Shown: positions 19,536-28,739 of the stretch, piece by piece
Numbering within the stretch: the first letter of the stretch is position 1
Layout: every line of letters begins with the position of its first letter
From: Stentor roeselii
Taxonomy: Eukaryota > Ciliophora > Heterotrichea > Heterotrichida > Stentoridae
Reading direction: 5' to 3'
Assembly (NCBI GenBank): GCA_006503475.1
Contig: RSEH01000242.1
Coordinates: 1-64,000 of the forward strand
Length of the DNA stretch: 64,000 nt
Position numbers and translations under genes: made by a program
Notes under the pieces: model-generated
The model's database searches: none
What the model was told of the DNA's origin: nothing
The model's input: only the letters and a program-made list of their open reading frames with translations

Positions 19536-19928
19536 ATGCATTCTCAGGATAAAAACAACGAAACATTCAGGGAGATTAAAAGAAACTTCTCAGTTAATAT
19601 CATTTCGACTGAAAATTGCGAGTCTACAGTCGAGCCTGGGCAGGTCAACCCGCCATTCTTTAGCTCTTTGGTTCCATTGCAGAAAAAACGATCTCACACT
19701 TATTCTACCAATGAAGAACTTTATAGTGAAAAGTTGAAGGCTTTGGGAAAAATCAAAGAACTTCAAAAAGCTGCATCGGAATTAAATAAAAGACTTTCTT
19801 TGCAAGATGTTGAACAACTTGCATTGGGAGATGATGAGTTTATTAAGAAAACTGGAGAAAAGTTGATGATTGCGAAGAGGAAAAGGGGAAGAGGATGTGA
19901 TTGTAATCAGTCTTGTTTTCTATTTTAA
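19536..19928 (+). CDS. small protein with C-terminal CFLF prenylation-type tail
   Basis: 130 aa. Residues 65-95 are a short coiled coil (LKALGKIKELQKAASELNKR). The C-terminus is KRKRGRGCDCNQSCFLF: a basic patch, three cysteines and a terminal Cys-Phe-Leu-Phe that fits the CaaX pattern. The same plan (short soluble body, basic patch, Cys tail) occurs at 13736 and 32901. It is likely tethered to a membrane; role unknown. Confidence 0.62.
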   Translation: MHSQDKNNETFREIKRNFSVNIISTENCESTVEPGQVNPPFFSSLVPLQKKRSHTYSTNEELYSEKLKALGKIKELQKAASELNKRLSLQDVEQLALGDDEFIKKTGEKLMIAKRKRGRGCDCNQSCFLF

Positions 19929-20189
19929 GGAATTTTAAATTGTGTTTAGATTGAGTGATGATGTTTTTGGAATAAAGTAAGGTTAATAGTATTATGTTTT
20001 AAGGGTTGATTTTACACTTTAATGATCTTTTAATATTAAAGTAATGATAAGATAGTAATTTACTATTGATTTATTATTTTTAGGTGAATATGTCGATTAT
20101 TGTGGTTTTTAACTCTTGAGAATTATTATTTAGAAATTTTTGGCTTGTTGGATGAACTTAAAATAAACCAATATGAAAAACTAGCTAAT

Positions 20190-21716
20190 TTATTCTAGAT
20201 TCAATTTCTTTAATTCTTGAATAAAAGTTCTCTTCAGACTACAAAGCTTTTCGAAGTTTTCTGTGTCTTTTAATCGAAAAGTCCTGTAAATTTGAATCGA
20301 ATGAACGATCATATCATAAGAATAAACTGAAAGAAGACAATAAATCTGTAAAAGGCAAGTCCAAACAAATGCTAGAATAAGCGAAAAAGTTGATATTAAA
20401 AATATCAAATAAACGAAAAAAGATAAGCCAACAACAATAGTTCCAATATATGCTGACCTCCATGTATTAAAACAATCAACAACTGTTTTTCTATACTGCA
20501 ACTTTTCCAAAACTTCCTTCTTGTGTAAAAAAACAAGCTTATTGATAAAAAAAGCACAAAAAAGCAAAAAGCTAATTCCGATCCCAAACTAAATAATCAT
20601 TACAATGAAAAACAAAACCACCCCCAAAAAAAAATTATACTGAAATTCCGTTTCCGTCACTTCATGAAGTGAATACTTGCTGACTCCAAGTTCCAAAGCT
20701 TTATTTTTAATAATTCTCATAAATTCTAAGAGTTCCTTTTCACATCCTTTTTCCTTTACTTGCTTCAAAATATTTCTGAGACATCGAATTTTTTCAGTAT
20801 TGAATTTTTTCATTCCATAAACTTTTCCTATAAAGTTAGCAAGTTCAACTTGTTCAAAAGTTTTCGCAGGAAGCATCACATTTTTTAACTCTTCAGTAAT
20901 TCTTTCAACAATCAAGCTATAAGCTTGTTCTCTGCTTAAATCTTTCACATTTGTATCAAACTGGAAGGCAGGGGCCAAGATCAGTTCAGTTTTATTTCTG
21001 AATTTTGTGGGTGATGAAATAAAATAAGAAAAACACTGAATGTGAGGGTTGATTCCTTTATTCAAGCATTGCAAGACCATAGAAGCGATTCCTCCTTTTA
21101 CTGAAATCATTTCAGGTTCTTCATGAGTTTCTCCTTCGGGAAAGAGGGAAATTGCGAAGTTATTTTGAAGGTGAGAAATAGAAGTTTCAAAGCATTTTGA
21201 GTTGTCTACCTTTGGGTAAATAGTGAACCAAGTGAAGTCTGGATGATTGAATTCTTTTTCAATGAAAAGTTTTGAGTCGGATTCGATTGACTTGACCTTT
21301 AGTTCAACTCCATTGATTACAATCATATAACCTTCTCGGACTTCAGTTTTGAAGAGAGTTCCTTTTCCGTTTACTTCTCTTTGGTTTATTGTGACCTCCC
21401 CAGTACCCACATATCTCTTGTCCATTGGCCGGTTTATTGGGATTGAATTTGAAATCCTCATAAAAAATCCTGCTAACTTTTGCTTGTAAGACTGACTTTC
21501 AATTACATGTGAAGATGTGATCATGAATATTTGACGAAAAGACTGAGTCTGAATATAAATCCCATCTAAAAAACAGTTAAAGTGAGTCCCACACAAAATC
21601 AAAGGGCCTTTCTCAAAGACATCCCCATTCTTCGAAAGTCCTCTCAATAAAAAAGAAGTGCTATACCTCAATAATGATTACCTGAAGATGATGATTGCGA
21701 TTTCATATAAAATCAT
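20190..21716 (-). CDS. glycerol-3-phosphate acyltransferase (GPT2/SCT1-like), 2 introns
   Basis: Three exons joined over 15-nt introns at 21667-21681 and 20589-20603 give 498 aa. The start at 21716 (MILYEIAIIIFRYSTSF) is the only one that keeps frame through the first intron. Acyltransferase motif I is GTHFNCFLDG (His plus Asp), and motif III is SLFPEGETHEEPEM followed by KGGIASM, as in fungal Sct1/Gpt2, which start glycerolipid synthesis at the ER. An insertion of about 80 residues between motifs I and III carries a small beta-rich segment (VTINQREVNGKG to FTIYPK), as in that subfamily. Two to three membrane segments follow, one spanning the second intron. Confidence 0.85.
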
Positions 21717-21892
21717 CGATTAATTATTTAAAAAATTGTCGAAGCTATTTCAGTATTACCAGTATTTTTAAAAATGTCAAATTTTATTAGAAAATTGTTG
21801 AAACCTGAAAAAACTCAAAAAAACCCTCAAAACTAAAAAAATCCATAATTCAACTCTTCCCATCCCTTAACCTTAATGAAAATTGACATAAC

Positions 21893-23800
21893 CTAATAAC
21901 TAGCAGTCTTAAAAGCTCCAGCAAGCCACTTCTTCGGGTTTTCTTCTCTAAACCTATGCAAATAAAACGGGTGTGCAGCAGAGTTAAACCCTTCAGGAAT
22001 AACATTACTAGGAGCAGTGAAAACTCTTTTAAAGTCTTTCTGTGAAATCCATCCCTTTTTAGCCTGAATGGCTTCAACCCTCACGATTTTATCAGGGTCG
22101 ACATATTGGCTTCCATCATTCCTGATAGTCGGCCCGTTGCTTGCGAAGTGTCCAGTTCGTGTTTTTTCGAAGGTGTTGGTCTGATGAGGTTTGAATTCTG
22201 AGTTAAACCTGCAGTATGGACGAGAACTTTCCACTACTTTCACAAGAGGCTTTTCGTAAAAGGCGAAATCGTTTTTGGTCAGAATCAGGTTGTTACCGTT
22301 CATTACTGTTCCTCGCTTTGGCATGTTTTGAACTGGGTACCCTGGGTGAAGCATTGCACGGATCTCTTTTTTACTCTTCCATGCTGTGGGTAAGGAATTT
22401 ATGTAGTCGTTGCCTAAGGTGTTTATGTACTCTGATTCTATTGGCTTTACGATTCGGTCGTCTATTATTGGATTGTCTTTTACTTTTAAAGCTTCTTTTT
22501 TGTGGAATTCGACTTTTTTGTTGGTTTTTTGTTTTTTCATGGTCGTCGAATAATCCGAGTAATCCGAAGAATCCTCAGACTCAAAACTTTCAGCCATTTT
22601 AAACTTTGTAGTATTTTTAAATCGAATAGCTTCCGAAGTAGTTGCATTAATCTTAACCGTCAAAGGTTCTCCTTTCCTCAACGAAAAAGCGAATCCCGAA
22701 TGTTTCGCTTCATTAAGTTTAAGTCCTAATTCAAACAAAGAAGCAGCACTAGAAGAGTTCCCAATATAATTTTGCCTCATTCCAACTCCAGTCTTGGTAA
22801 TAACAGCGAGTGGCAAATCAAATCTATCTTTTTCATTCTGAAACCGTTGCATCATATGCAATACAAAATTCTTCAAAACCGTAAAAGTAGCAGGATACTT
22901 ATTACTAATATGAAACTGCACAGCAACAGCATTACTATGAATAATAATCTGTGGTCCTCTCGGTGACTCAGCAATGACAGTATAAACATTTTCCTTCGAA
23001 GTGGCATTAATAGGGTGCACGTCCCACTTATTGATACTAATGACTAAGAACTCACTGAAGCCAAGTCCTTTAGAAAGCCAGTGTTGAACATATTGTTTAA
23101 AAATCCTGCAACGGTCCTCATTCGACTTTCCAATAAAAATTTCATTTGCACTGTCAACAGTTTTCGCCAAGTACTGCCTTGTCTTGAGCATCGCGGTGCT
23201 CGTTGTTGGGTTCTCCTGGGCTGACTTGTGATTATGTATCCCGGTGTTGGCCACAGGGTAAAACTCGTCTTTATGTGAATCGTAACAATAAATATCTCCT
23301 GTCGCATTGTCTAAAAACACGTCTCCTAAAGTTAACTTCTGTAACAAGGACTTGTCAATAGTTTGAATCAACTTCAAAGGCCCGCCATGTCCTTTGCCGT
23401 TGACAACTCTTTCAATGTTGAAGTTAGTAGCACATAAAAAAACCATCATCTGCATGGCGAAGGTGCAGGCGAAAAGGATCTTTTTAGTATTTTTACACAT
23501 TCGCAGAAGGATCAAGAACTTTCGCGCTTTCTTCAGCCAGGGCAGCATATTCGCGTCGCCGTCAATGAAGATAAAGTCGAGGTGGTCGAAAAGCTTTTCT
23601 GAGTCTTTGTTAGAGTAACCTGAAGCTGGTTCATATAAAAAAGTGTCGATCGAGTGACGGTCAACTTCGATGAACTCGATGTCTGACAAGTTGTACATCT
23701 TCTGGTAAGTAAAAGCCTCCAACACTGTTGATTTAAAAGAAAGATACGACCGTCGACCTTCTGATGACTCGGCAAAGCCGTTTACGATGAGGACTCGCAT
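21893..23800 (-). CDS. class I glutamine-amidotransferase-like protein, degenerate
   Basis: 635 aa. Residues 1-320 look like a class I amidotransferase fold: a first strand MRVLIVNGFAE, an elbow-like KKILFACTFAMQMMVF near 105-120 and a His segment AVAVQFHISNKYPATFTVLK near 290-315, matching the family's VQFHPE. The elbow is C-T-F-A-M-Q, one residue longer than the classic C-x-G-x-Q, and the Glu after QFH is missing, so activity is doubtful. Residues 400-635 are disordered and carry motifs common in axonemal proteins (YPVQNMPKRGTVMNGNN, RPYCRFNSEFKPHQ). Its start codon is 5 nt from the next gene's. Confidence 0.7.
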   Translation of the reverse strand: MRVLIVNGFAESSEGRRSYLSFKSTVLEAFTYQKMYNLSDIEFIEVDRHSIDTFLYEPASGYSNKDSEKLFDHLDFIFIDGDANMLPWLKKARKFLILLRMCKNTKKILFACTFAMQMMVFLCATNFNIERVVNGKGHGGPLKLIQTIDKSLLQKLTLGDVFLDNATGDIYCYDSHKDEFYPVANTGIHNHKSAQENPTTSTAMLKTRQYLAKTVDSANEIFIGKSNEDRCRIFKQYVQHWLSKGLGFSEFLVISINKWDVHPINATSKENVYTVIAESPRGPQIIIHSNAVAVQFHISNKYPATFTVLKNFVLHMMQRFQNEKDRFDLPLAVITKTGVGMRQNYIGNSSSAASLFELGLKLNEAKHSGFAFSLRKGEPLTVKINATTSEAIRFKNTTKFKMAESFESEDSSDYSDYSTTMKKQKTNKKVEFHKKEALKVKDNPIIDDRIVKPIESEYINTLGNDYINSLPTAWKSKKEIRAMLHPGYPVQNMPKRGTVMNGNNLILTKNDFAFYEKPLVKVVESSRPYCRFNSEFKPHQTNTFEKTRTGHFASNGPTIRNDGSQYVDPDKIVRVEAIQAKKGWISQKDFKRVFTAPSNVIPEGFNSAAHPFYLHRFREENPKKWLAGAFKTASY

Positions 23801-23805
23801 TATAT
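23801..23805. promoter_or_regulatory. 5-nt bidirectional start region
   Basis: Two divergent ATG codons (23798-23800 minus, 23806-23808 plus) are separated only by TATAT. The ten bases CATTATATAT plus GG read as an A/T-rich near-palindrome. No room exists for a conventional core promoter or 5' leader outside coding DNA. Confidence 0.75.
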
Positions 23806-24954
23806 ATGGAAAATCTGGTTGATAAGTTTAGAAAAATCTGCTGTTTGAGCATGCAGGAGCTGATAAGGCTTCATAAAATCTTCTGTCTTGCCCAACACCC
23901 GCTTTGGACACAAGTCGCTTCAAGGTTTTGGAAAAGACTTGCTAAGTACTGGAGTCCTGATGTGCAAGTTGCTAATAAGGACCAGTGGGAAGTGGTTTTT
24001 AAAGAGGTTCAAAATAAATTGTTGAGAAGTGACTTGATACCTGCCGGGTCGGTTTTTATTGATGAGAAGTATTTGATTGATTTGATGAATTACTATGGAA
24101 TTGAATGTTTTTATAGTGGAAATGCTTTGGATAGGGTTGCTTTTAATGCTGTTCTTGCTTTTGTTGTACTCAAGTTTGTACCTGTTTTAAGTGTTCATTT
24201 ACTTTGTGTCTTGGGTATCGCTTGTTTCAATTGTTTTGAATATGGAGTCAATTTGAATGATGGGATTTCACAGCATTTGCCTGTGGTAAGGGTGAGGGTT
24301 AAATAGGAAGAAAATGACTTTTTGATCTGGCTTTATAATAATTTCACCAAGTTGAATGATGTTAAGGATGGAGTTTTAGAGACTTGTGATGCTCTTAGAT
24401 TGAAGTTTGAGTTTAATGAAAAAATACCGGATAATAAAAAAGTTTTGTTGAATTGTCGGGAAACCTTCAACCGTCTTCTAAAATTAAAAAACTCAGAATT
24501 CAGAACCAAAAAAATCCACCCAATAGTAAAATCCGGAGAAAGACCCGAGTTAAACCGTCGAATCTTCCAAGCAAAATTTCCAATCCAAGGTAAGTCGATA
24601 AAGCTTCAAAGTCCTTCAGTAAGTAGACTAGGTCCAATAAAGGCAGGATACCTAAGTGTTGAGAAGCTTTCAACGAAAAAAGAGTGCCAGCCAGGTCTTC
24701 TAGAAACTTTGGTGGAGCAATATCGAAACATCTCAAACTGCGTGACTCCAGAGCCCCTATCGCCGCGAATATTCAAAGCAGACCCAGACAAATTCAAAGC
24801 AGACTCAGAAAAAAAAGATGCAAATGACTTACGTTTTTGTTCTCCTAAACTTTTAGGAAAAAGTCTAGAAGTACGTTTAAGTACACGAAATGAAAAAAGG
24901 TCCTCATCAACTAAGTCGATTCGGAGAATAAAGCGAAACCGCTTTAGAGACTAG
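23806..24954 (+). CDS. unknown membrane-associated protein, 1 intron
   Basis: Two exons joined over the intron 24292-24306 (gtgagggttaaatag) give 377 aa. Residues about 115-145 hold a hydrophobic hairpin (FNAVLAFVVLKFVPVLSVHL then LLCVLGIACF). The C-terminal 200 residues are basic and Ser/Pro-rich. An alternative start is the ATG at 23851. Codon third positions change sharply from G/T to A/C near 24475. No family recognised. The stop is 11 nt from the convergent gene's stop. Confidence 0.7.
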
Positions 24955-24965
24955 ATGTTAAATAA

Positions 24966-26285
24966 TTACAAGTTAAAACTAGCGAAGACCTCTCGAGATT
25001 TGAGACTTGGGTATAAAGAAACAATGCTTTCATTGTCTTTTTGGATCTTTAGAGCGTAGTCTTCTCCGAGATAAACAAAACTTCCGATTGGAAACTTGGC
25101 ATGTTTTAGAAAAGCGATTATTTGAAGGATTTCTTGGCCGAGTCTTTCCATGTTTTCAAACTCGCCTTCTATGTTTAGCTCGTCACTCGCTATAAGTTTC
25201 AACATCACATCTTCCCTTAGATGTATCAATTTCAAAATTTTCACAACCAAAGCACGTGCTCTAAAAAGTTCAATACAAAACCTCAATATTTTTTCCAATG
25301 ATTCTTCATTTTTCAAAGAAACTTGCATGAAATGTCTAGGTAACAAAAGTTCCGTCTTCAATTTTTCAAGAGTTTTTCCCGCTTTATCAAAAATCTCATC
25401 CAAAGAATAACTTGCCTTATTCAAAAGTATTTCCTCAACATCAGAATTACTGAAAAAATTATCTCCTGAAGGAAATTCCGCCTGTCCTCGAGCGACAAGC
25501 GAGTCAATGACAGACTTGCTCCAGTCAATATCCTGAACTTTCGCAGTAATTGGTCGATACTTTCCCTTCATAGCTGAAATAGGGCGACACTCAGGTTCAT
25601 GCGAGGCTTTTCGTGACTTATAAGCCGAAGCGACGCGGGTGCGTATTTGAACCGGTTCGACTGAAACTGAGTTTCTAGTCCTTTCTTCATTTATATGAAG
25701 TGCTTGCTTGATCAGGTTCGGGTCTTCTCGAAATTTATTCAAAAGACTAGTCCAGGTCTCCATATCTTGCCCGTCTTGATAGACCAAGTCACTGATGATG
25801 CTCGTATTTTTATTCAGTCTTTGTTTAGCTTTTAGAGAAAGTTTAGAGTTTTTTGAATATTTTGACTTTTCATTGGAAAACCTTTTTCTTGGAAGTTTTG
25901 AAAAAGCTTTCGGCTCTGGAGTGTCGAGTGATGGACGGACTGAAGGCTTTCCTGTGAACGTGTCTAGTTCTTCTATTGTTGCTGTGTCTAAAGGGTGCTT
26001 CACTGTGAATTTTTGCATGAACTTCGAGTGGGAATCTTGGGATTGGTGAAGTTTTGACTTCTCTGGTCGAAGGTCTTTTGGATTGCTTGGAGTCTGTTGG
26101 AGGATCTTGCTTATGTCATCGTTTAAGGATAGGTTTCTGTGCTTGAAGTGGGAAAGCTCTTTTTGGAGCTTTTGGATTTCTAGGTCTTTTTGTCGTAACT
26201 TCTCTAGAAGGGAAAGAACTGAAAAATCTGTCTGGCTTGATTGACTTTTGTGAACTTGGCTTGAAGAGGACTCTTCGGATTTCAT
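24966..26285 (-). CDS. coiled-coil protein of unknown function
   Basis: 439 aa. Residues 25-60 form a coiled coil (LLEKLRQKDLEIQKLQKELS). Residues 60-250 are Ser/Lys-rich and probably disordered. Residues 265-430 are helical and look like a compact domain (LEKILRFCIELFRARALVVK). It resembles many ciliate cytoskeletal or basal-body proteins, without a nameable family. The ATG follows AAATAATTTCAAA and has no TATAAATG element. Confidence 0.7.
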   Translation of the reverse strand: MKSEESSSSQVHKSQSSQTDFSVLSLLEKLRQKDLEIQKLQKELSHFKHRNLSLNDDISKILQQTPSNPKDLRPEKSKLHQSQDSHSKFMQKFTVKHPLDTATIEELDTFTGKPSVRPSLDTPEPKAFSKLPRKRFSNEKSKYSKNSKLSLKAKQRLNKNTSIISDLVYQDGQDMETWTSLLNKFREDPNLIKQALHINEERTRNSVSVEPVQIRTRVASAYKSRKASHEPECRPISAMKGKYRPITAKVQDIDWSKSVIDSLVARGQAEFPSGDNFFSNSDVEEILLNKASYSLDEIFDKAGKTLEKLKTELLLPRHFMQVSLKNEESLEKILRFCIELFRARALVVKILKLIHLREDVMLKLIASDELNIEGEFENMERLGQEILQIIAFLKHAKFPIGSFVYLGEDYALKIQKDNESIVSLYPSLKSREVFASFNL

Positions 26286-27099
26286 TTTGAAATTATTTAA
26301 ATGATTTGAGGGCAGGAAGATGGAGATGAGAAATTTTGGAGTTGGAGGGATTGGATGGGTTTTGGGTTTTTTTAGGTTTTATGAGTTTTGGAATTTTTTA
26401 GGAGATTTTTTATTATATGTTAGAGGGTAAAGGTTTTATAATGTATTGTAAGATTCAAAGAGTTGTTCTTTGGTTTTAATAGAATTATTGAGAAGTGATC
26501 ATGTTGATAATTATTGGAGGAAATTAGAAATTGCTTTTTGTTTTATCTAATGCAGTTTATTTATGTATTGAGATCATATTATTATCTTTAAAGCTTCAGC
26601 ATTGGTCTTTAGTTCTAGTTCTTCTTGTTTACATTCGAAGTTCTGTTTTAAAAATTGCAAGGCAATTTAATTTATCAATGATAATATAATTTTTTATACA
26701 ACTACTAAAAGATTCATCTCAGAGTTAGAGTATTTATGTAATAGTACTATCTAAATAGGAATGATTAATTATTCCATATATCACAAAGAAAGAGTAAATC
26801 ATTATGAGTATAAAACAAACAATTTATCTCTTGTAAACAATAATTTTATCATACAAAATCACAGAATAAAGCAACCTATTCATCTATTTCCTACCTAAAC
26901 TGCCATTCCACTATTCCAAAAATTCTCCACCCAAAAAAAAATTTCCAAAAAAATCCTCGAAAAAAATCCCTCAAAGATACCCTCTCCATCTCAACTACCT
27001 TCCCAAACCCCTTTAAAATCTCTTTCCCAATCAGAAAAAAGCTTCTATTATTTTTCATTTTCCTAAAAAAAACCAACAGTAAATTCAGTAATAAATAAA
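26286..27099. other. 814-bp spacer with composition switch
   Basis: The left part to about 26550 is strongly G/T-rich, the middle is plain A/T, and from about 26880 to 27090 it is A/C-rich on the + strand. An apparent minus-strand frame at 26891-27169 is a by-product of this A/C bias. No RNA gene was seen. Confidence 0.6.
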
Positions 27100-27669
27100 A
27101 TGCTAAGCCTCTTCTTGCTATTCCATTCGACATCAGGTTACTACGCTCCAGGAGCATGTCCAAACCCATCCCTTCAGGCGAATTTTAACCTAACCAACTA
27201 CCTGGGCCTGTGGTTTGACCTGGCTCACACGACAGACTTTTTCTGGGAGCTTGGTGGTGAATGCGACACAGCCCAATACTCGCCCTCATCAACGGCAGGT
27301 CAAATCGTTGTATTCAACTCAGAATACAAAAACAACGCATGGTCAAGCTACAAAGGATCAGCGAGTTGCCAGTCCTCATCGCCGGCTCACTGCGCAGTGA
27401 AGTTCTTCCCCTTGGCACCAGCAGGTGACTACCGAGTGGTTGAAACAGACTACACGAGTTACTCTTTAGTCTTCAGCTGCATGGCAAACGGTTCAGGTCA
27501 CGACATGTGGTTCTGGATTCTTGCACGAAAGCAAAATTTCGACCCAACTAGTTTAATTTCAACGGCAATGTCTTACGGATTCCCTCAATCTGAAGTGACG
27601 AAAACTATTCAAACAGGATGCCCGGCACCACCTAGTCCTCCTTCAAAAGACTTTTTAGCTAATTACTAA
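27100..27669 (+). CDS. secreted lipocalin (apolipoprotein D-like)
   Basis: 189 aa. A signal peptide (MLSLFLLFHSTSG) is followed by a lipocalin body. GACPNPSLQANFNLTNYLGLWFDLA matches the first structurally conserved region, with the Cys-Pro and Gly-x-Trp motifs. DYTSYSLVFSC matches the second, and DMWFWILARKQNFD the third, with its Arg. Paired Cys suggest two disulphides. The family carries small hydrophobic ligands outside the cell or in vesicles. The tail is short and Pro-rich. Confidence 0.85.
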   Translation: MLSLFLLFHSTSGYYAPGACPNPSLQANFNLTNYLGLWFDLAHTTDFFWELGGECDTAQYSPSSTAGQIVVFNSEYKNNAWSSYKGSASCQSSSPAHCAVKFFPLAPAGDYRVVETDYTSYSLVFSCMANGSGHDMWFWILARKQNFDPTSLISTAMSYGFPQSEVTKTIQTGCPAPPSPPSKDFLANY

Positions 27670-27717
27670 TTTTATCTTCAACATCAGATAATCTTTTAAA
27701 AACTATTCTAAGTAAAA

Positions 27718-28707
27718 ATGAGCCGGATTAGTTTATCAGTCGACAAAGAAGCTGACTCGATTCTTCTCAGCAACAGGAACAAGTTCAAAAAGATCTTCAA
27801 TAAACATCTGCCTAATCGTGAAGGTCGAATCACGATTCAGGAGTTTTTGAAGTTCTGCTCAAATGTGCGCATTTTGCAAGTAAGTCAAAATTAGGACCTG
27901 ATCTCGCCGATTGACTTGAAGAAGACTATTGCCCAACAGAATTTAAAGAGTTGTATCAATTATCTTGAGTTTGAAATGCTTGTCAAACAGATCGCTTTGC
28001 AAACTTTCAACAATACTGCGCCTTTGTATGACAAGTTAAGGATGTTGATGATTCATATCAGAAACTCTTGCAAAATGCATTATCAGGTCTCGCTTAATCA
28101 AAATTATAATAAAGAAGCTCTTGACTTTGAAACAATGCAGGAACCTGTTGAGATTGATGGACCTGCTGAAGAAGTACCGAAACCGGTTGAAGTCACTGAA
28201 AGGTTTTTACAGAATCGGTACTCGGGAATGACTTGCTTGATTTCTGGGAATAATTTTAATACTGCTACTAGTGTTTCACCTGTTAGGGATAATGATGCCA
28301 AGATTAAAGCTAGGTTTAGGAGCAAAAATGAAAAAAGTGTCAGCCCTAGTAATTCTATTGAGATATTGGAAAAAGCTTTGAATTATAAGTTTTCATTCAA
28401 GAGCAATAGAAACTCGAAAAATTTAAATGACCTGGCAAGACGAGTATCCGTATCCCCTTTTCGAAGTGTTTCCCCAGCAGACCTTCAACGTCTCACCGAG
28501 GTGAAAAAGTCATTCGAAAAATTTAAAACAACATTCAACACAGCCGTGAAAACCCCTCCAAAGTCCTTTACAACAAAGCGAATATCCGCTCAACTAAGTT
28601 ACATCCATAAAAAGCGTAAAAGCACATTCCAGAACAAATTCGTATTGAAGTTAATATTCAATTGCTGGAAAAATGCAGCCCAAAGCAAGCTCCTGCGGAC
28701 TGATTAA
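27718..28707 (+). CDS. EF-hand-like N-terminus, basic disordered tail, 1 intron
   Basis: Exon 1 (27718-27879) and exon 2 join over the 15-nt intron 27880-27894 (gtaagtcaaaattag), giving 324 aa. Residues 18-85 look like a pair of degenerate EF-hands (FKKIFNKHLPNREGRITIQE, then LNYLEFEMLVKQ-type spacing), a start common in ciliate cytoskeletal proteins. The rest is basic with repeated Ser-Pro sites (VSPVR, VSPSN, VSPFRSVSPAD), which could be targets of proline-directed kinases. Function unknown. Confidence 0.75.
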
Positions 28708-28739
28708 TCTAAATTTCCAAATTAATCTTTATTAACTAG

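Noticed and set aside
26891-27169. 92-aa minus-strand ORF
   Set aside because: It is produced by A/C-rich spacer DNA and overlaps the lipocalin start on the other strand.
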